Shown here: positions 9,084 through 16,480 of the stretch, in pieces | Position numbering within the stretch: the first letter of the stretch is position 1 | How the letters are laid out: every line of letters starts with the position of its first letter | Source of the DNA: SAR202 cluster bacterium AD-804-J14_MRT_500m | GTDB taxonomy: Bacteria > Chloroflexota > Dehalococcoidia > UBA3495 > GCA-2712585 | Assembly (NCBI GenBank): GCA_009391275.1 | Contig: VEXF01000002.1 | Span: forward strand, 1-64,000 | Direction of reading: 5' to 3' | DNA: 64,000 bases | Notes under the pieces: model-generated | What the model was told of the DNA's origin: nothing | Seen by the model: the letters and a program-made list of their open reading frames with translations, nothing else | The model's database searches: none | Translations under genes and position numbers: made by a program

Positions 9084-9554
9084 GTGGCCGAACCAACCTA
9101 TCTGACATCCGAAGGTCTGGCCAAGCTGCGCGAGGAGGCAGAGGTTTTTCGTACTGCCCGTCGCCAAGGTGTGGCTGCGCGAATACAACGCGCTAATTCC
9201 ATAGGCGGAACTGTCGATAACGCTGAATACGAAGAAGCCAAAAAAGAGCAAGCGTTTATTGAAGGGCACATCTTAGATCTTGCCAAAATCATAAACAACG
9301 CAAAAATCATTGATACCAGTAGAAAACCCTCAGGGGTGGTACAAATTGGCTCTAAAGTCAAAGTGCTCAATCAAAACAAGAACATCCAAGTTGTCTACCA
9401 AATCCTCGGTAGCCCAGAGACAAACCCGTCCAAAGGGAGAATCTCCAATCTTTCACCTATCGGGAGCGCATTGTTAGGGAAACAAATAGGGGACGTGGCA
9501 GTCGTCCAGGTCCCGGCGGGAACTATCAATCTGGAAATTTTGGAGATTAAATAA
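9084..9554 (+). CDS. greA: Transcription elongation factor GreA
   Basis: GreA rescues backtracked RNA polymerase by stimulating transcript cleavage. The 156-residue protein has an N-terminal coiled coil (about 10-75) with the tip GGTVDNAEYEEAK carrying the acidic residues that coordinate catalytic magnesium, and a C-terminal FKBP-like domain ending IGDVAVVQVPAGTINLEILEIK-like sequence. Translation starts at a GTG with GGAGG eight bases upstream (9071-9075 region). lysS and serS follow in the same direction with almost no gaps. Confidence 0.95.
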   Translation: MAEPTYLTSEGLAKLREEAEVFRTARRQGVAARIQRANSIGGTVDNAEYEEAKKEQAFIEGHILDLAKIINNAKIIDTSRKPSGVVQIGSKVKVLNQNKNIQVVYQILGSPETNPSKGRISNLSPIGSALLGKQIGDVAVVQVPAGTINLEILEIK

Positions 9555-11077
9555 TCGGCCGCGATACTGAACCGACAATTCCAGAGAACTCTGGAGGGCT
9601 CCTCTCCAGCCGACGTCAGAAGCTGGCGCGGCTTCGAGAGAAGGGCATAGACCCTTTCCCGCCAAGGTCTGACTGCTCCCACAGTCTAGGTGAAGCCCGG
9701 TCATATTTCCTCCAATTTGAAGCTGGTAAAACCACCGAAGACCGCAGCGACTCAGTTTCTATAGCAGGCAGAGTTCTTGCAGTACGCGGTATGGGACGAA
9801 ACACCTTCTTAGACCTCCGAGACAGTTCTGGAAACCTTCAAGTTCATCTTCGTAGAGATATTCTGGATGACAAGTATGCCCTGTTAAAAGATCTTGACAT
9901 CGGAGACTTCATTGGAATTTCAGGCCCCCTCATGCGAACTCGCACACAGGAAATCACCATTGAAGCTCAACAGTTCACATTCCTTGCCAAAGCTCTACGC
10001 CCATTGCCGGAAAAATGGCATGGACTTCGCGATGTCGAGCTAAGGTATCGCTACCGGCACCTAGACCTCATTTCGAACAATGAAGACGTGATGCCAGTTT
10101 TCGTCAAACGCAGCCGCATCATAGATGCCATCAGATCATTCATGAATCAGCTTGGGTACCTAGAAGTGGACACGCCCGTACTCGTTTCAGTACCCGCAGG
10201 TGCATTGGCTAGACCGTTTGCTACGCATCATCACTCTCTAGACAGACAGCTTTTTATGCGGATAGCCACCGAGCTCTATCTCAAACGCTTGATCGTAGGA
10301 GGGTTCGATAAAGTCTACGAAATTGGACGAGTCTTCCGGAACGAGGGTTTGGATCAAGACCATAATCCAGAATTCACTCTCTTGGAAAGCTACGAGGCTT
10401 TCGCTGACTATTACGACATCATGAACCTGGTAGAAACCATGGTATCCACGGTATCAAGGCAAGTCCTCGGAGACACCAAGGTTAGTTTCCATGACAATAT
10501 AATAGACTTCGCTCCACCTTGGCCCCGAATCGCTTTCACTGAAGCGATTCGCAAATATTCAGGCATCGACGTTACACGATATTATGACAACAAAGCAGAC
10601 ATCAGGAACTTGGCTCTAGAAGCACGTGAGAAAGGATTCGAGATACCCGCGGCTCCAGCCCATAGAGCCTTAGACAAACTCTTGTCCCTTGCAGTAGAGC
10701 CTCATCTAATTCAACCAACATTTATTGTTGACTACCCTATGATCATGTCACCACTAGCAAAGCAGAAGCCGGGTGAGCCGAACTTGGTCGAACGATTTGA
10801 AGCTTTCTCAGGATCACTCGAAATAGCCAACTCGTTCACCGAGTTAAACGACCCAGACGAACAGAGACGACGGTTTGAGGATCAAGAACAAGTCCGCCTT
10901 GAATTCGACGACGAAGAAGCAGATCGAACAGACAGCGAATTTCTAGAAGCGCTGGAATACGGCATGCCACCCACGGGTGGCCTTGGAATCGGGATAGACC
11001 GTCTTGTGATGCTACTTACAGGGCAGCCCACGATACGGGATGTGATGCTTTTCCCTCAGCTCCGATCAAAAGATTAG
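9554..11077 (+). CDS. lysS: Lysyl-tRNA synthetase, class II (non-canonical start)
   Basis: The enzyme charges tRNA-Lys. It has an N-terminal OB-fold anticodon domain, motif 1 around YLEVDTPVLVS, motif 2 RVFRNEGL, and motif 3 GGLGIGIDRLVML. The family N-terminus (RRQKLARLREKGIDPFP, encoded at 9611-9661) lies well upstream of the first in-frame ATG at 9791, so a start there would delete part of the OB fold. The frame is open from 9551 with no ATG, GTG or TTG before 9791. The best-placed candidate is ATC at 9554, overlapping the greA stop and eight bases after GGAG (507 residues); ATT at 9578 would give 499. Either length is normal. A base error or a rare start codon are both possible. Confidence 0.9.
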   Translation: MGRDTEPTIPENSGGLLSSRRQKLARLREKGIDPFPPRSDCSHSLGEARSYFLQFEAGKTTEDRSDSVSIAGRVLAVRGMGRNTFLDLRDSSGNLQVHLRRDILDDKYALLKDLDIGDFIGISGPLMRTRTQEITIEAQQFTFLAKALRPLPEKWHGLRDVELRYRYRHLDLISNNEDVMPVFVKRSRIIDAIRSFMNQLGYLEVDTPVLVSVPAGALARPFATHHHSLDRQLFMRIATELYLKRLIVGGFDKVYEIGRVFRNEGLDQDHNPEFTLLESYEAFADYYDIMNLVETMVSTVSRQVLGDTKVSFHDNIIDFAPPWPRIAFTEAIRKYSGIDVTRYYDNKADIRNLALEAREKGFEIPAAPAHRALDKLLSLAVEPHLIQPTFIVDYPMIMSPLAKQKPGEPNLVERFEAFSGSLEIANSFTELNDPDEQRRRFEDQEQVRLEFDDEEADRTDSEFLEALEYGMPPTGGLGIGIDRLVMLLTGQPTIRDVMLFPQLRSKD

Positions 11078-11079
11078 CC

Positions 11080-12345
11080 ATGATTTCAATTGAGAAGCTG
11101 AGGCAGGATCCGGAAGGTGTGCGTTCAGCGCTTCGCCGTCGTGGCGAAGTGCCTGATATTGACCAGATACTCTCCCTCGATGAAGAACGGCGCAATATCA
11201 TAGTTGAAGGGGATGCGCTAAGAGCCACCCGCAACGATGTCAGTCGAGAAATTGGGCAAATGTCCGGCGACCGGTCGGCACTCGTCGAGCAAATGCGTGA
11301 CGTCGGTTCAAAAATATCTACTTTAACAACACGGCAAAAATCCATAGAGGAAGCGCTTCACGAAGCACTTCTACAACTACCAAACCTTCCACATCACGAT
11401 GTGCCAGATGGCCTCACAGAGGAGAACAACATAGTTGTCCGTTCCTGGGGTCAACCACATAGCTTCAAATTCGACCCCATGCCTCACTGGGAACTAGGCG
11501 AAAAATTGGGAATAATAGATTTCCAGAGGGGTGTCAAATTATCAGGATCCCGGTTCTTTGTCCTGATGGATCAGGGTTCTCGCCTAGAACGCGCCCTGAT
11601 CACATTCATGTTAGATCTCCATAGTGGTAAGCACGGGTACAAGGAAACAACACTCCCTGCCATGGTTCGCCGCGATGTCATGGAAGGTTCCGGTAACCTG
11701 CCCAAGTTCGGAGACAACCTGTACCACGATGAAGAAGACGACCTTTGGCTTGTACCTACTGCGGAAGTTCCACTCACTAATTTGCACCGCGATGAGATCC
11801 TTGCGCCTGGTGTGCTCCCGTTAAAGTATGTCGCGTCTTCGCCCTGTTTCCGGCGAGAGAAAGCGGCGGCAGGACGAGATACCAGAGGAATCAAGCGAGT
11901 TCACCAGTTTCAGAAGGTGGAATTGTACAAGTTCGTACGACCCGAACAATCCGAGGATGAACTGGAATCACTTGTAGCTGACGCAGAAGCTGTCTGCCAG
12001 TTGCTTGAATTGCCATACAGGGTGCTCCAGCTATGCGCCGGAGAACTTAGCTTCTCCTCGTCGAAATCATATGATCTTGAAATATGGGCTCCCGGATCCG
12101 AAGAATGGCTCGAGGTTAGTTCCTGCTCTAACTGTATTGATTTCCAAGCTCGTCGCTCAGGCATCCGCTATCGTTCTGCTGAAGGATCTACCCCACAACC
12201 CGTCCACACCCTGAACGGGTCTGGCCTCGCGCTTCCCCGTGTCATTATTGCTTTGCTAGAGAATGGGCAACAGCCCGATGGATCGGTATCTATCCCTCAA
12301 GTTCTCCATCCATACACCGGGTTCGATGTCATAGAACCCAAGTGA
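11080..12345 (+). CDS. serS: Seryl-tRNA synthetase
   Basis: SerRS charges tRNA-Ser. The 421-residue protein has the N-terminal long helical hairpin that grips the tRNA variable arm (about residues 28-105), followed by the class II catalytic core: motif 2 CFRREKAAAGRDTRGIKR near residue 258 and motif 3 LNGSGLALPRVIIALLEN near 382. Length is normal. It begins two bases after the lysS stop and is cotranscribed with greA-lysS. Confidence 0.97.
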   Translation: MISIEKLRQDPEGVRSALRRRGEVPDIDQILSLDEERRNIIVEGDALRATRNDVSREIGQMSGDRSALVEQMRDVGSKISTLTTRQKSIEEALHEALLQLPNLPHHDVPDGLTEENNIVVRSWGQPHSFKFDPMPHWELGEKLGIIDFQRGVKLSGSRFFVLMDQGSRLERALITFMLDLHSGKHGYKETTLPAMVRRDVMEGSGNLPKFGDNLYHDEEDDLWLVPTAEVPLTNLHRDEILAPGVLPLKYVASSPCFRREKAAAGRDTRGIKRVHQFQKVELYKFVRPEQSEDELESLVADAEAVCQLLELPYRVLQLCAGELSFSSSKSYDLEIWAPGSEEWLEVSSCSNCIDFQARRSGIRYRSAEGSTPQPVHTLNGSGLALPRVIIALLENGQQPDGSVSIPQVLHPYTGFDVIEPK

Positions 12346-12432
12346 ACAACCAGCGTCTCAGCGGAGCTAATCCCTATTGATCAGGATGATATTTCACCTA
12401 CGTTGCTGAGCAAGTTTGACCCTAAAAACATG

Positions 12433-12438
12433 TATAAT
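12433..12438 (+). promoter_or_regulatory. Probable -10 box of the tRNA-Ala gene
   Basis: A consensus TATAAT lies 20 bases upstream of the tRNA 5' end. A clean -35 box at 17-bp spacing is not evident; TTGACC at 12416 is too close. The tRNA may also be read from the serS transcript. Confidence 0.5.
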
Positions 12439-12449
12439 ATGGCCTTTAG

Positions 12450-12731
12450 TCAGCATGTGGGGCTGTAGCTCATCTGGGAGAGCGCTTCAATGGCATTGAA
12501 GAGGTACGGGGTTCGAGTCCCCGCAGCTCCACCAACCTTCAATTCAGATAGGAAATTGAGGTTTCTCTCCTCTTCTAGGTCACCTCTCCTACCGTTAGTG
12601 TTTACAAAAGTGTTTACAAGTTCTAGGTAGCGTTCCTTCAAGGCCCCCCGCCATGATCTCTTACCATTCAGTAACAAACTAAGGTATGTAGGGGATATTC
12701 CTAGTATCTTAGCTTGCTTTCGTAGTGACAT
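12450..12731 (-). CDS. Small XRE-type helix-turn-helix protein, copy 1
   Basis: Residues 1-45 (MSLRKQAKILGISPTYLSLL and onward) form a compact helix-turn-helix with an LGISPTYLSLLLNGKR recognition segment, followed by ERYLELVNTFVNT. A GAGGAG Shine-Dalgarno lies six bases before the ATG. Only the first 60 or so residues look like real protein. The last 28 are read antisense through the neighbouring tRNA-Ala and give a peptide often seen in spurious antisense-tRNA translations. Two relatives lie at 14804-14971 and 15100-15345, each likewise pointing toward a tRNA-like sequence or the island end. It may regulate an integrative element; no function is proven. Confidence 0.65.
   Translation of the reverse strand: MSLRKQAKILGISPTYLSLLLNGKRSWRGALKERYLELVNTFVNTNGRRGDLEEERNLNFLSELKVGGAAGTRTPYLFNAIEALSQMSYSPTC
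12459..12534 (+). tRNA. tRNA-Ala (anticodon GGC), CCA encoded
   Basis: The sequence folds into a full cloverleaf. The acceptor GGGGCTG pairs with CAGCTCC and includes the G3-U70 pair that identifies alanine tRNAs. The anticodon stem CTTCA/TGAAG encloses the loop ATGGCAT with anticodon GGC, and the T arm has GGTTCGAGTCC. The discriminator is A and CCA is encoded. It follows serS. Its 3' 54 bases plus two more are duplicated exactly at 15094-15149, so this copy is the left attachment-type site of an inserted segment. Confidence 0.97.
12481..12536 (+). repeat. attL-like 56-bp direct repeat (tRNA-Ala 3' part)
   Basis: These 56 bases, from AGCGCTTCAA in the tRNA D-arm/anticodon boundary to CCAAC after the CCA end, recur without change at 15094-15149. 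Duplicated tRNA 3' ends of this size are what site-specific tyrosine recombinases leave at both ends of an integrated element. Confidence 0.9.
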
Positions 12732-12828
12732 TGGGTACTCCTCTTTTCTTTCTCTGCCCCCGTCCTGGAGTGTTTACAACTTAGATCATGGGGTGTAGAA
12801 GGTGGTAGCTAGTCGGTGTTGAGGTAAT

Positions 12829-12878
12829 GTTTACTCGTTGTTTACCGGTTGTTAACCGGCTGTTAAGGCTTCGTTAAG
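12829..12878. repeat. Five GTTWAS 6-mers at exact 11-bp period
   Basis: GTTTAC, GTTTAC, GTTAAC, GTTAAG and GTTAAG start at 12829, 12840, 12851, 12862 and 12873, each exactly 11 bases after the last, so they would lie on one face of the DNA helix. The central unit sits in the palindrome CCGGTT-GTT-AACCGG (12845-12859). The spacing suggests cooperative protein binding, such as arm-type recombinase or excisionase sites, iterons, or an operator for the small helix-turn-helix proteins. It is non-coding. Confidence 0.8.
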
Positions 12879-12970
12879 GCAGCTCACGGGGCCCATCAAT
12901 GTAGCGTTCCAGATGCTCTCCGGCATCCGGAAGATGGATGGCTCCGGTACCGTCTTCCCCATCGGTCCAC

Positions 12971-13030
12971 CGCGGAGAGCGTCACGATAGCATCGGGAGG
13001 GACGGGGGTTCCAGTCCTCCCAGCACCACC
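12971..13030 (+). other. tRNA-like 3' fragment, degenerate
   Basis: This piece looks like the 3' two-thirds of a different tRNA: an anticodon-arm-like TCACG-ATAGCAT-CGGGA with one mismatch, a T-arm-like GGGGGTTCCAGTCCTCC, and an end CAGCACCACC. A matching 5' acceptor strand is not found upstream, so it is not a working tRNA. It sits at the left edge of the GC-rich GMC gene and may mark a second attachment-type junction inside the island. Confidence 0.5.
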
Positions 13031-13072
13031 GATTTGTTCTGCCGCGAATCACATAGGTCAGCTTTCCCATCC

Positions 13073-14674
13073 CTAGCTCCCGCCGGGACCCTTCATCAAG
13101 TCAGCAACGCGCTCGCCTATCATCAGCGCCGTGGCGTTCATAGGCCTTCGGGCCACATCGGGGGCCACCGACGTGTCCACTACGCGGAGCGACTCCAGCC
13201 CATGGACCCGGCAGTACTGGTCTACCACGGCCATGGGGTCCGATGCGGGACCCATCTTACAAGTGCCGGACATGTGTATGGTGGTGGCCACGTTATTCAG
13301 CAGCCAGGCGTCTAGCGCTTCGTCGGAGGCCAGGTCTTCGTCCGAGGGGGCGATACGCTTGCCAATGACGCCGCTGTATGCGCTGTGCTCCGACAGCCGG
13401 ACGCACAATCGAACGGCCTCGCGCAACCGCTGCCGGTCCCACGGGTCCTCCAGGTACCGATAGTCCAGGTAAGGTTGCGCGTGGGGGTCAGCGGAGGTGA
13501 GCCGAAGCTCGCCGGAGCTAACGGCTTTGTAGAGGCCGGCGCTGAATCCAGCAATCAGGCCTGTTTCGGAAGGGCCGCCGTCGGTTGGTTGGGGGACCAG
13601 TGGTTGGACTTGCATGTCTGTGCGGGTGCTGGACCCGTCAGCGGTGTAGTGAAGACTGACCGGGTTACCCGGCGCGTTCGGGTTAAGAACGGCGCCCTCT
13701 TTCGCGTGGATGCGCACCAACACATAGGGGTGGTCTCTTAGATTCTGACCCACGCCGGGCAGGTCATGCAGCACCTGGAGTCCCATGCTTCGCAAATGGG
13801 CGGCGGGCCCCACGCCGGACAGCATCAGCAGATGAGGCGATTTAACCGCCCCGGCGCTCAGTACGATCTCTTCCGCCTCAACTATGAATCTTTCTCCTCC
13901 GCTTTCCACCTCCAGTCCCGTAGCCCTTTTACCATCGAACAGGATGCGCGTGACGAAAGCGTTGCCCTTGATGGTCAGGTTGAGCCTGTGGCGGGCTGGG
14001 TTGATATGCGTCAGCGCCGCGCTCATTCGGATTCCGTGCAGGTTGTTCTTGGGAGCCGCCCCCACCCCTTCCGACTCGGGGCTGTTCTTGTCCCGGTCTT
14101 CGGGGAAACCTGCTGCCAGACAGGCCTGATGGAAGGCCTCGTGGAGGGGCTCCCAGTCCTTTCGGGGGTAGCGGCGAATTGGCACGGGACCATCGGTCCC
14201 GTGAAAGTCGTCCCGAACGTCCAGGTCGGTTTCCAGCTTCCGGAAGTAGGGCAAGACCTTCATAAAGCTCCACTCGTCGTTCCCCCGAGAAGCCCACTCG
14301 TCGAAGTCTTCCGGAACGCCACGAAGGAAAGTCTGCCCGTTAATGGCGCCGGAGCCCCCCACCACCATGCCCCGCGGCACCTGGATGGGCTCGGTCTGCT
14401 GGATGGACCCTCTACCCACGAACGACCAGTTGTGACGGGGCTCGATGAGGGCCCTTGTTGGGCCGTCGCCGACGTGGGCACCGCGGGGTGTCTGACCGTC
14501 GTAGCCGGCGATCCGGCTGGCGCCGTCCTTCAGACCATCGGGGAGATGCTCCAGATCCGGATGGTCGTCACCCGCCTCCAGCAGCAGCACCGAACGATCC
14601 GGGTCCTCGGAGAGCCGTGTGGCCAGGACGCCGCCCGCGGAGCCGGCACCGACCACTATTACGTCATATTTCAT
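13073..14674 (-). CDS. GMC-family FAD-dependent oxidoreductase (choline dehydrogenase-like)
   Basis: The product (about 533 residues from the chosen start) carries the FAD-binding start MKYDVIVVGAGSAGG, the substrate loop PRGMVVGGSGAINGQ, the GMC signature GAVKSPHLLMLSGVG, and C-terminal IHMSGTCKMG with the catalytic histidine, followed by RRPMNATALMIGERV where family members carry the second His/Asn. GMC enzymes oxidise alcohols or choline-like substrates; the substrate is unknown. The frame opens at 14800, but AGGAGGAG precedes the ATG at 14674 and homology begins there. GC content is clearly higher than in flanking genes and the gene lies between the tRNA-Ala repeat copies, indicating acquisition by transfer. 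Confidence 0.92.
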   Translation of the reverse strand: MKYDVIVVGAGSAGGVLATRLSEDPDRSVLLLEAGDDHPDLEHLPDGLKDGASRIAGYDGQTPRGAHVGDGPTRALIEPRHNWSFVGRGSIQQTEPIQVPRGMVVGGSGAINGQTFLRGVPEDFDEWASRGNDEWSFMKVLPYFRKLETDLDVRDDFHGTDGPVPIRRYPRKDWEPLHEAFHQACLAAGFPEDRDKNSPESEGVGAAPKNNLHGIRMSAALTHINPARHRLNLTIKGNAFVTRILFDGKRATGLEVESGGERFIVEAEEIVLSAGAVKSPHLLMLSGVGPAAHLRSMGLQVLHDLPGVGQNLRDHPYVLVRIHAKEGAVLNPNAPGNPVSLHYTADGSSTRTDMQVQPLVPQPTDGGPSETGLIAGFSAGLYKAVSSGELRLTSADPHAQPYLDYRYLEDPWDRQRLREAVRLCVRLSEHSAYSGVIGKRIAPSDEDLASDEALDAWLLNNVATTIHMSGTCKMGPASDPMAVVDQYCRVHGLESLRVVDTSVAPDVARRPMNATALMIGERVADLMKGPGGS

Positions 14675-14803
14675 TCCTTTTCTCCTCCTGGAGGACGCAC
14701 CATGTCGTCTTAGAAAGTGGGCTTGGCTAACGATGCTTTCCCTACTCCTGCCGGTACAATATCGCAATCGAGGTCGGCTCGTCCTCCACCGGGTGGGCAA
14801 CGG

Positions 14804-14971
14804 TTAGCTGGAAACCGAGGCCGCCCTAGCTGTAGTGTTTACAAAAGCGTTTACAAGTTCTTGGTAGCGTTCCTTCAAATTCCCCCGCCACGGCCTCTTG
14901 CCGCTTAATAGCAAGCTAAGGTATGTAGGGGAAACCCCTAGTATTCTGGCTATTTTTCTTAATGACATCAT
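14804..14971 (-). CDS. Small XRE-type helix-turn-helix protein, copy 2
   Basis: This 55-residue gene lies just upstream of the GMC gene on the same strand. Its product (MMSLRKIARILGVSPTYLSL and onward, then ERYQELVNAFVNT) aligns end to end with copies 1 and 3. Two ATGs stand in tandem at 14971 and 14968 behind GAGGAG. It ends after a short unrelated tail, ARAASVSS. Unlike the other copies it does not run into a tRNA sequence. The composition returns to AT-richer here, so the GC-rich cargo ends at about 14760. Confidence 0.65.
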   Translation of the reverse strand: MMSLRKIARILGVSPTYLSLLLSGKRPWRGNLKERYQELVNAFVNTTARAASVSS

Positions 14972-15093
14972 ATTTTCTTCTCCTCTCCAGATTGTATTAC
15001 ATGGTGTTTACAAAACCACCCAAGTATTGGCGATTTGATAGGATGTAACTATCTGAGAGAGCTTTGATTTCTAGGAATTCTAGATATTTGTCC

Positions 15094-15149
15094 AGCGCTT
15101 CAATGGCATTGAAGAGGTACGGGGTTCGAGTCCCCGCAGCTCCACCAAC
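15094..15149 (+). repeat. attR-like 56-bp direct repeat (partial tRNA-Ala)
   Basis: This is an exact copy of 12481-12536, preceded by unrelated sequence, so the tRNA lacks its acceptor 5' strand and D arm and cannot function. Together with the intact gene it bounds the segment 12537-15093. Confidence 0.9.
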
Positions 15150-15345
15150 TTTCTTTTCTGGGTACAAATTCTAAGTTTGTATCTTCTCGTTTCTCCCCCA
15201 CCCCAGCGGTAGTGTTCACAAAACTGTTCACAAGTTCTTCGTATCTATCCCTGAGAGCATGAGGCCATCTCCTCTTACCATTGATTAACATGCTCAGATA
15301 AGAAGGCGCTATACCCAAGATTTTAGCTTGCTTTCGTAGCGACAT
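15100..15345 (-). CDS. Small XRE-type helix-turn-helix protein, copy 3
   Basis: The 81-residue frame begins MSLRKQAKILGIAPSYLSML with the same helix-turn-helix and the same ERYEELVNSFVNT segment as copies 1 and 2. GAGGAG lies upstream. The region before the gene (15350-15395) is nearly identical to that before copy 1, including a CTCCTCTTTTCTTTCTCTGC stretch, so these two modules share promoter and leader. The C-terminus again runs antisense into the partial tRNA-Ala. It lies just outside the right repeat, suggesting an older or tandem integration at the same site. Confidence 0.65.
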   Translation of the reverse strand: MSLRKQAKILGIAPSYLSMLINGKRRWPHALRDRYEELVNSFVNTTAGVGEKREDTNLEFVPRKESWWSCGDSNPVPLQCH

Positions 15346-15561
15346 TCGGGACTCCTCTTTTCTTTCTCTGCCCCCGTTCTGGGGTGTTTACAACTTTCTG
15401 GAATATTATTCTGGCTACCGTCAGATAGATTTGCTGTTTGCGGGAGCGGACTCTCTCTGCTAGCTCTGTGACAAAACTTCGACTATATAAAAATGAACAA
15501 TTGTATTAATTGGGTCAAGACTTTAGACTTTTCGCAGCCAGTTTTTTAAGGAAGGATCACT

Positions 15562-15861
15562 ATGCCTAAGGCTTATGTAATTGCTCATCTGACTCTCACC
15601 AACCCAGACCGATTCGTGTCAGAGTACAGATCGAAAGTGGGAGAAGTTGTCAAGGAATTCGGAGGAAAGTTTTTAGTCCGCGGTGGCGAAATTTCGTACC
15701 AAGAAGGCGAATCCATAGGGGATTTAAACGTTGTGATTGAGTTCCCAAGCAGGGATGCGGCGCATGCCTGGGGTGGTAGCGAGCAATATCAGGCCATCGT
15801 TAAAGGCCGGACAGAAAATTCAACCGGGCCTGTTTTCATTATTGATGGAGTAACTGAATAG
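15562..15861 (+). CDS. DUF1330 family protein
   Basis: The 99-residue cytoplasmic protein matches DUF1330, a dimeric alpha-beta barrel (ferredoxin-like) family: MPKAYVIAHLTLTNPDRF at the N-terminus, FGGKFLVRGGE in the middle and VIEFPSRDAAHAWGGSEQY toward the end. The biochemical role is unknown. AAGGAAGG precedes the ATG, and a terminator hairpin lies 130 bases downstream, so it appears to be a single-gene unit. Confidence 0.9.
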   Translation: MPKAYVIAHLTLTNPDRFVSEYRSKVGEVVKEFGGKFLVRGGEISYQEGESIGDLNVVIEFPSRDAAHAWGGSEQYQAIVKGRTENSTGPVFIIDGVTE

Positions 15862-15992
15862 TTGAGGCAATTGGAGGAATAGGCTGGATGGGAATGTTCC
15901 TTGCGTCAATCGTGTTGGGAATCCTGTCCGTTGTCAGGAAAGAAGCCTAGTTAGACTTCTTTAGTAACCTTTCAGAAGTACGTCAATGTTTC

Positions 15993-16026
15993 AAGGAGGG
16001 TGGTCAAGTTTTTGACCGCCCTTCTT
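15993..16026 (+). terminator. Rho-independent terminator after DUF1330
   Basis: AGGGTGGTCAA pairs with TTGACCGCCCT (one G-U pair) around a GTTT loop, extended by a few weaker pairs, and is followed by TTCTTTTTA. Confidence 0.8.
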
Positions 16027-16117
16027 TTTACACCCAAGGTTTTAATAAGAAAATGTTAAAATCGGCGCCGTCAACTCAATAGGAATATACACTCACAGAT
16101 CTAAGAGGTTTGGATCC

Positions 16118-16480
16118 ATGATCAAAGATTGGATGATAGGTGGTCTGATTGGGTTGAGTACTGGGTTATCGTTCAACTTGGCAGCTGACGTGTTGACCAA
16201 CGATCTCATGTTAGATTTTTGGGAGTTTGGAATTGCTTGTATTACACCGGCCGTCATAGCGATAGCAATAGCGCTAGTCACACGCTCCCCAGTCATAAAG
16301 TTGTTAACCGTCGCGTTCTTAACCTTGCTAATACCAGTCTTGGGTGCATCTTTTGGAGCGTCCGGCTCGGAGCCACTCTGGCAATTTGGTGCTCTGGGTC
16401 TGGTGGGTGGATTGGTCTGGACCACTCCATTCGCCCTGTACCGAATAATGGGGGAAAAGAATAACTCCGCGGACGTCTGA
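16118..16480 (+). CDS. Small integral membrane protein, unknown
   Basis: The 120-residue product is very hydrophobic, with about four predicted spans near residues 6-27, 35-55, 61-82 and 89-108 and only short loops. No family motif is recognised. The ATG has no strong Shine-Dalgarno. A shadow frame on the opposite strand is less convincing because the hydrophobic helices here have clean boundaries. Confidence 0.55.
   Translation: MIKDWMIGGLIGLSTGLSFNLAADVLTNDLMLDFWEFGIACITPAVIAIAIALVTRSPVIKLLTVAFLTLLIPVLGASFGASGSEPLWQFGALGLVGGLVWTTPFALYRIMGEKNNSADV

Noticed and set aside
12852..13070. A leftward 72-residue protein with RWCWEDWNPRPSRC
   Set aside because: It is the antisense reading of a tRNA-like fragment, a known source of spurious peptides.
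13766..14713. Long rightward frame (315 codons) opposite the GMC gene
   Set aside because: GC-rich DNA leaves long open frames on the opposite strand; the leftward frame has all GMC motifs and this one has none.
14675..14800. 42-residue N-terminal extension of the GMC protein
   Set aside because: It is Arg-rich without homology, and AGGAGGAG stands before the internal ATG where the FAD motif begins.
12599..15395. TGTTTACA repeats as a CRISPR array
   Set aside because: Units are short, irregularly spaced and partly coding, with no spacers of constant length.
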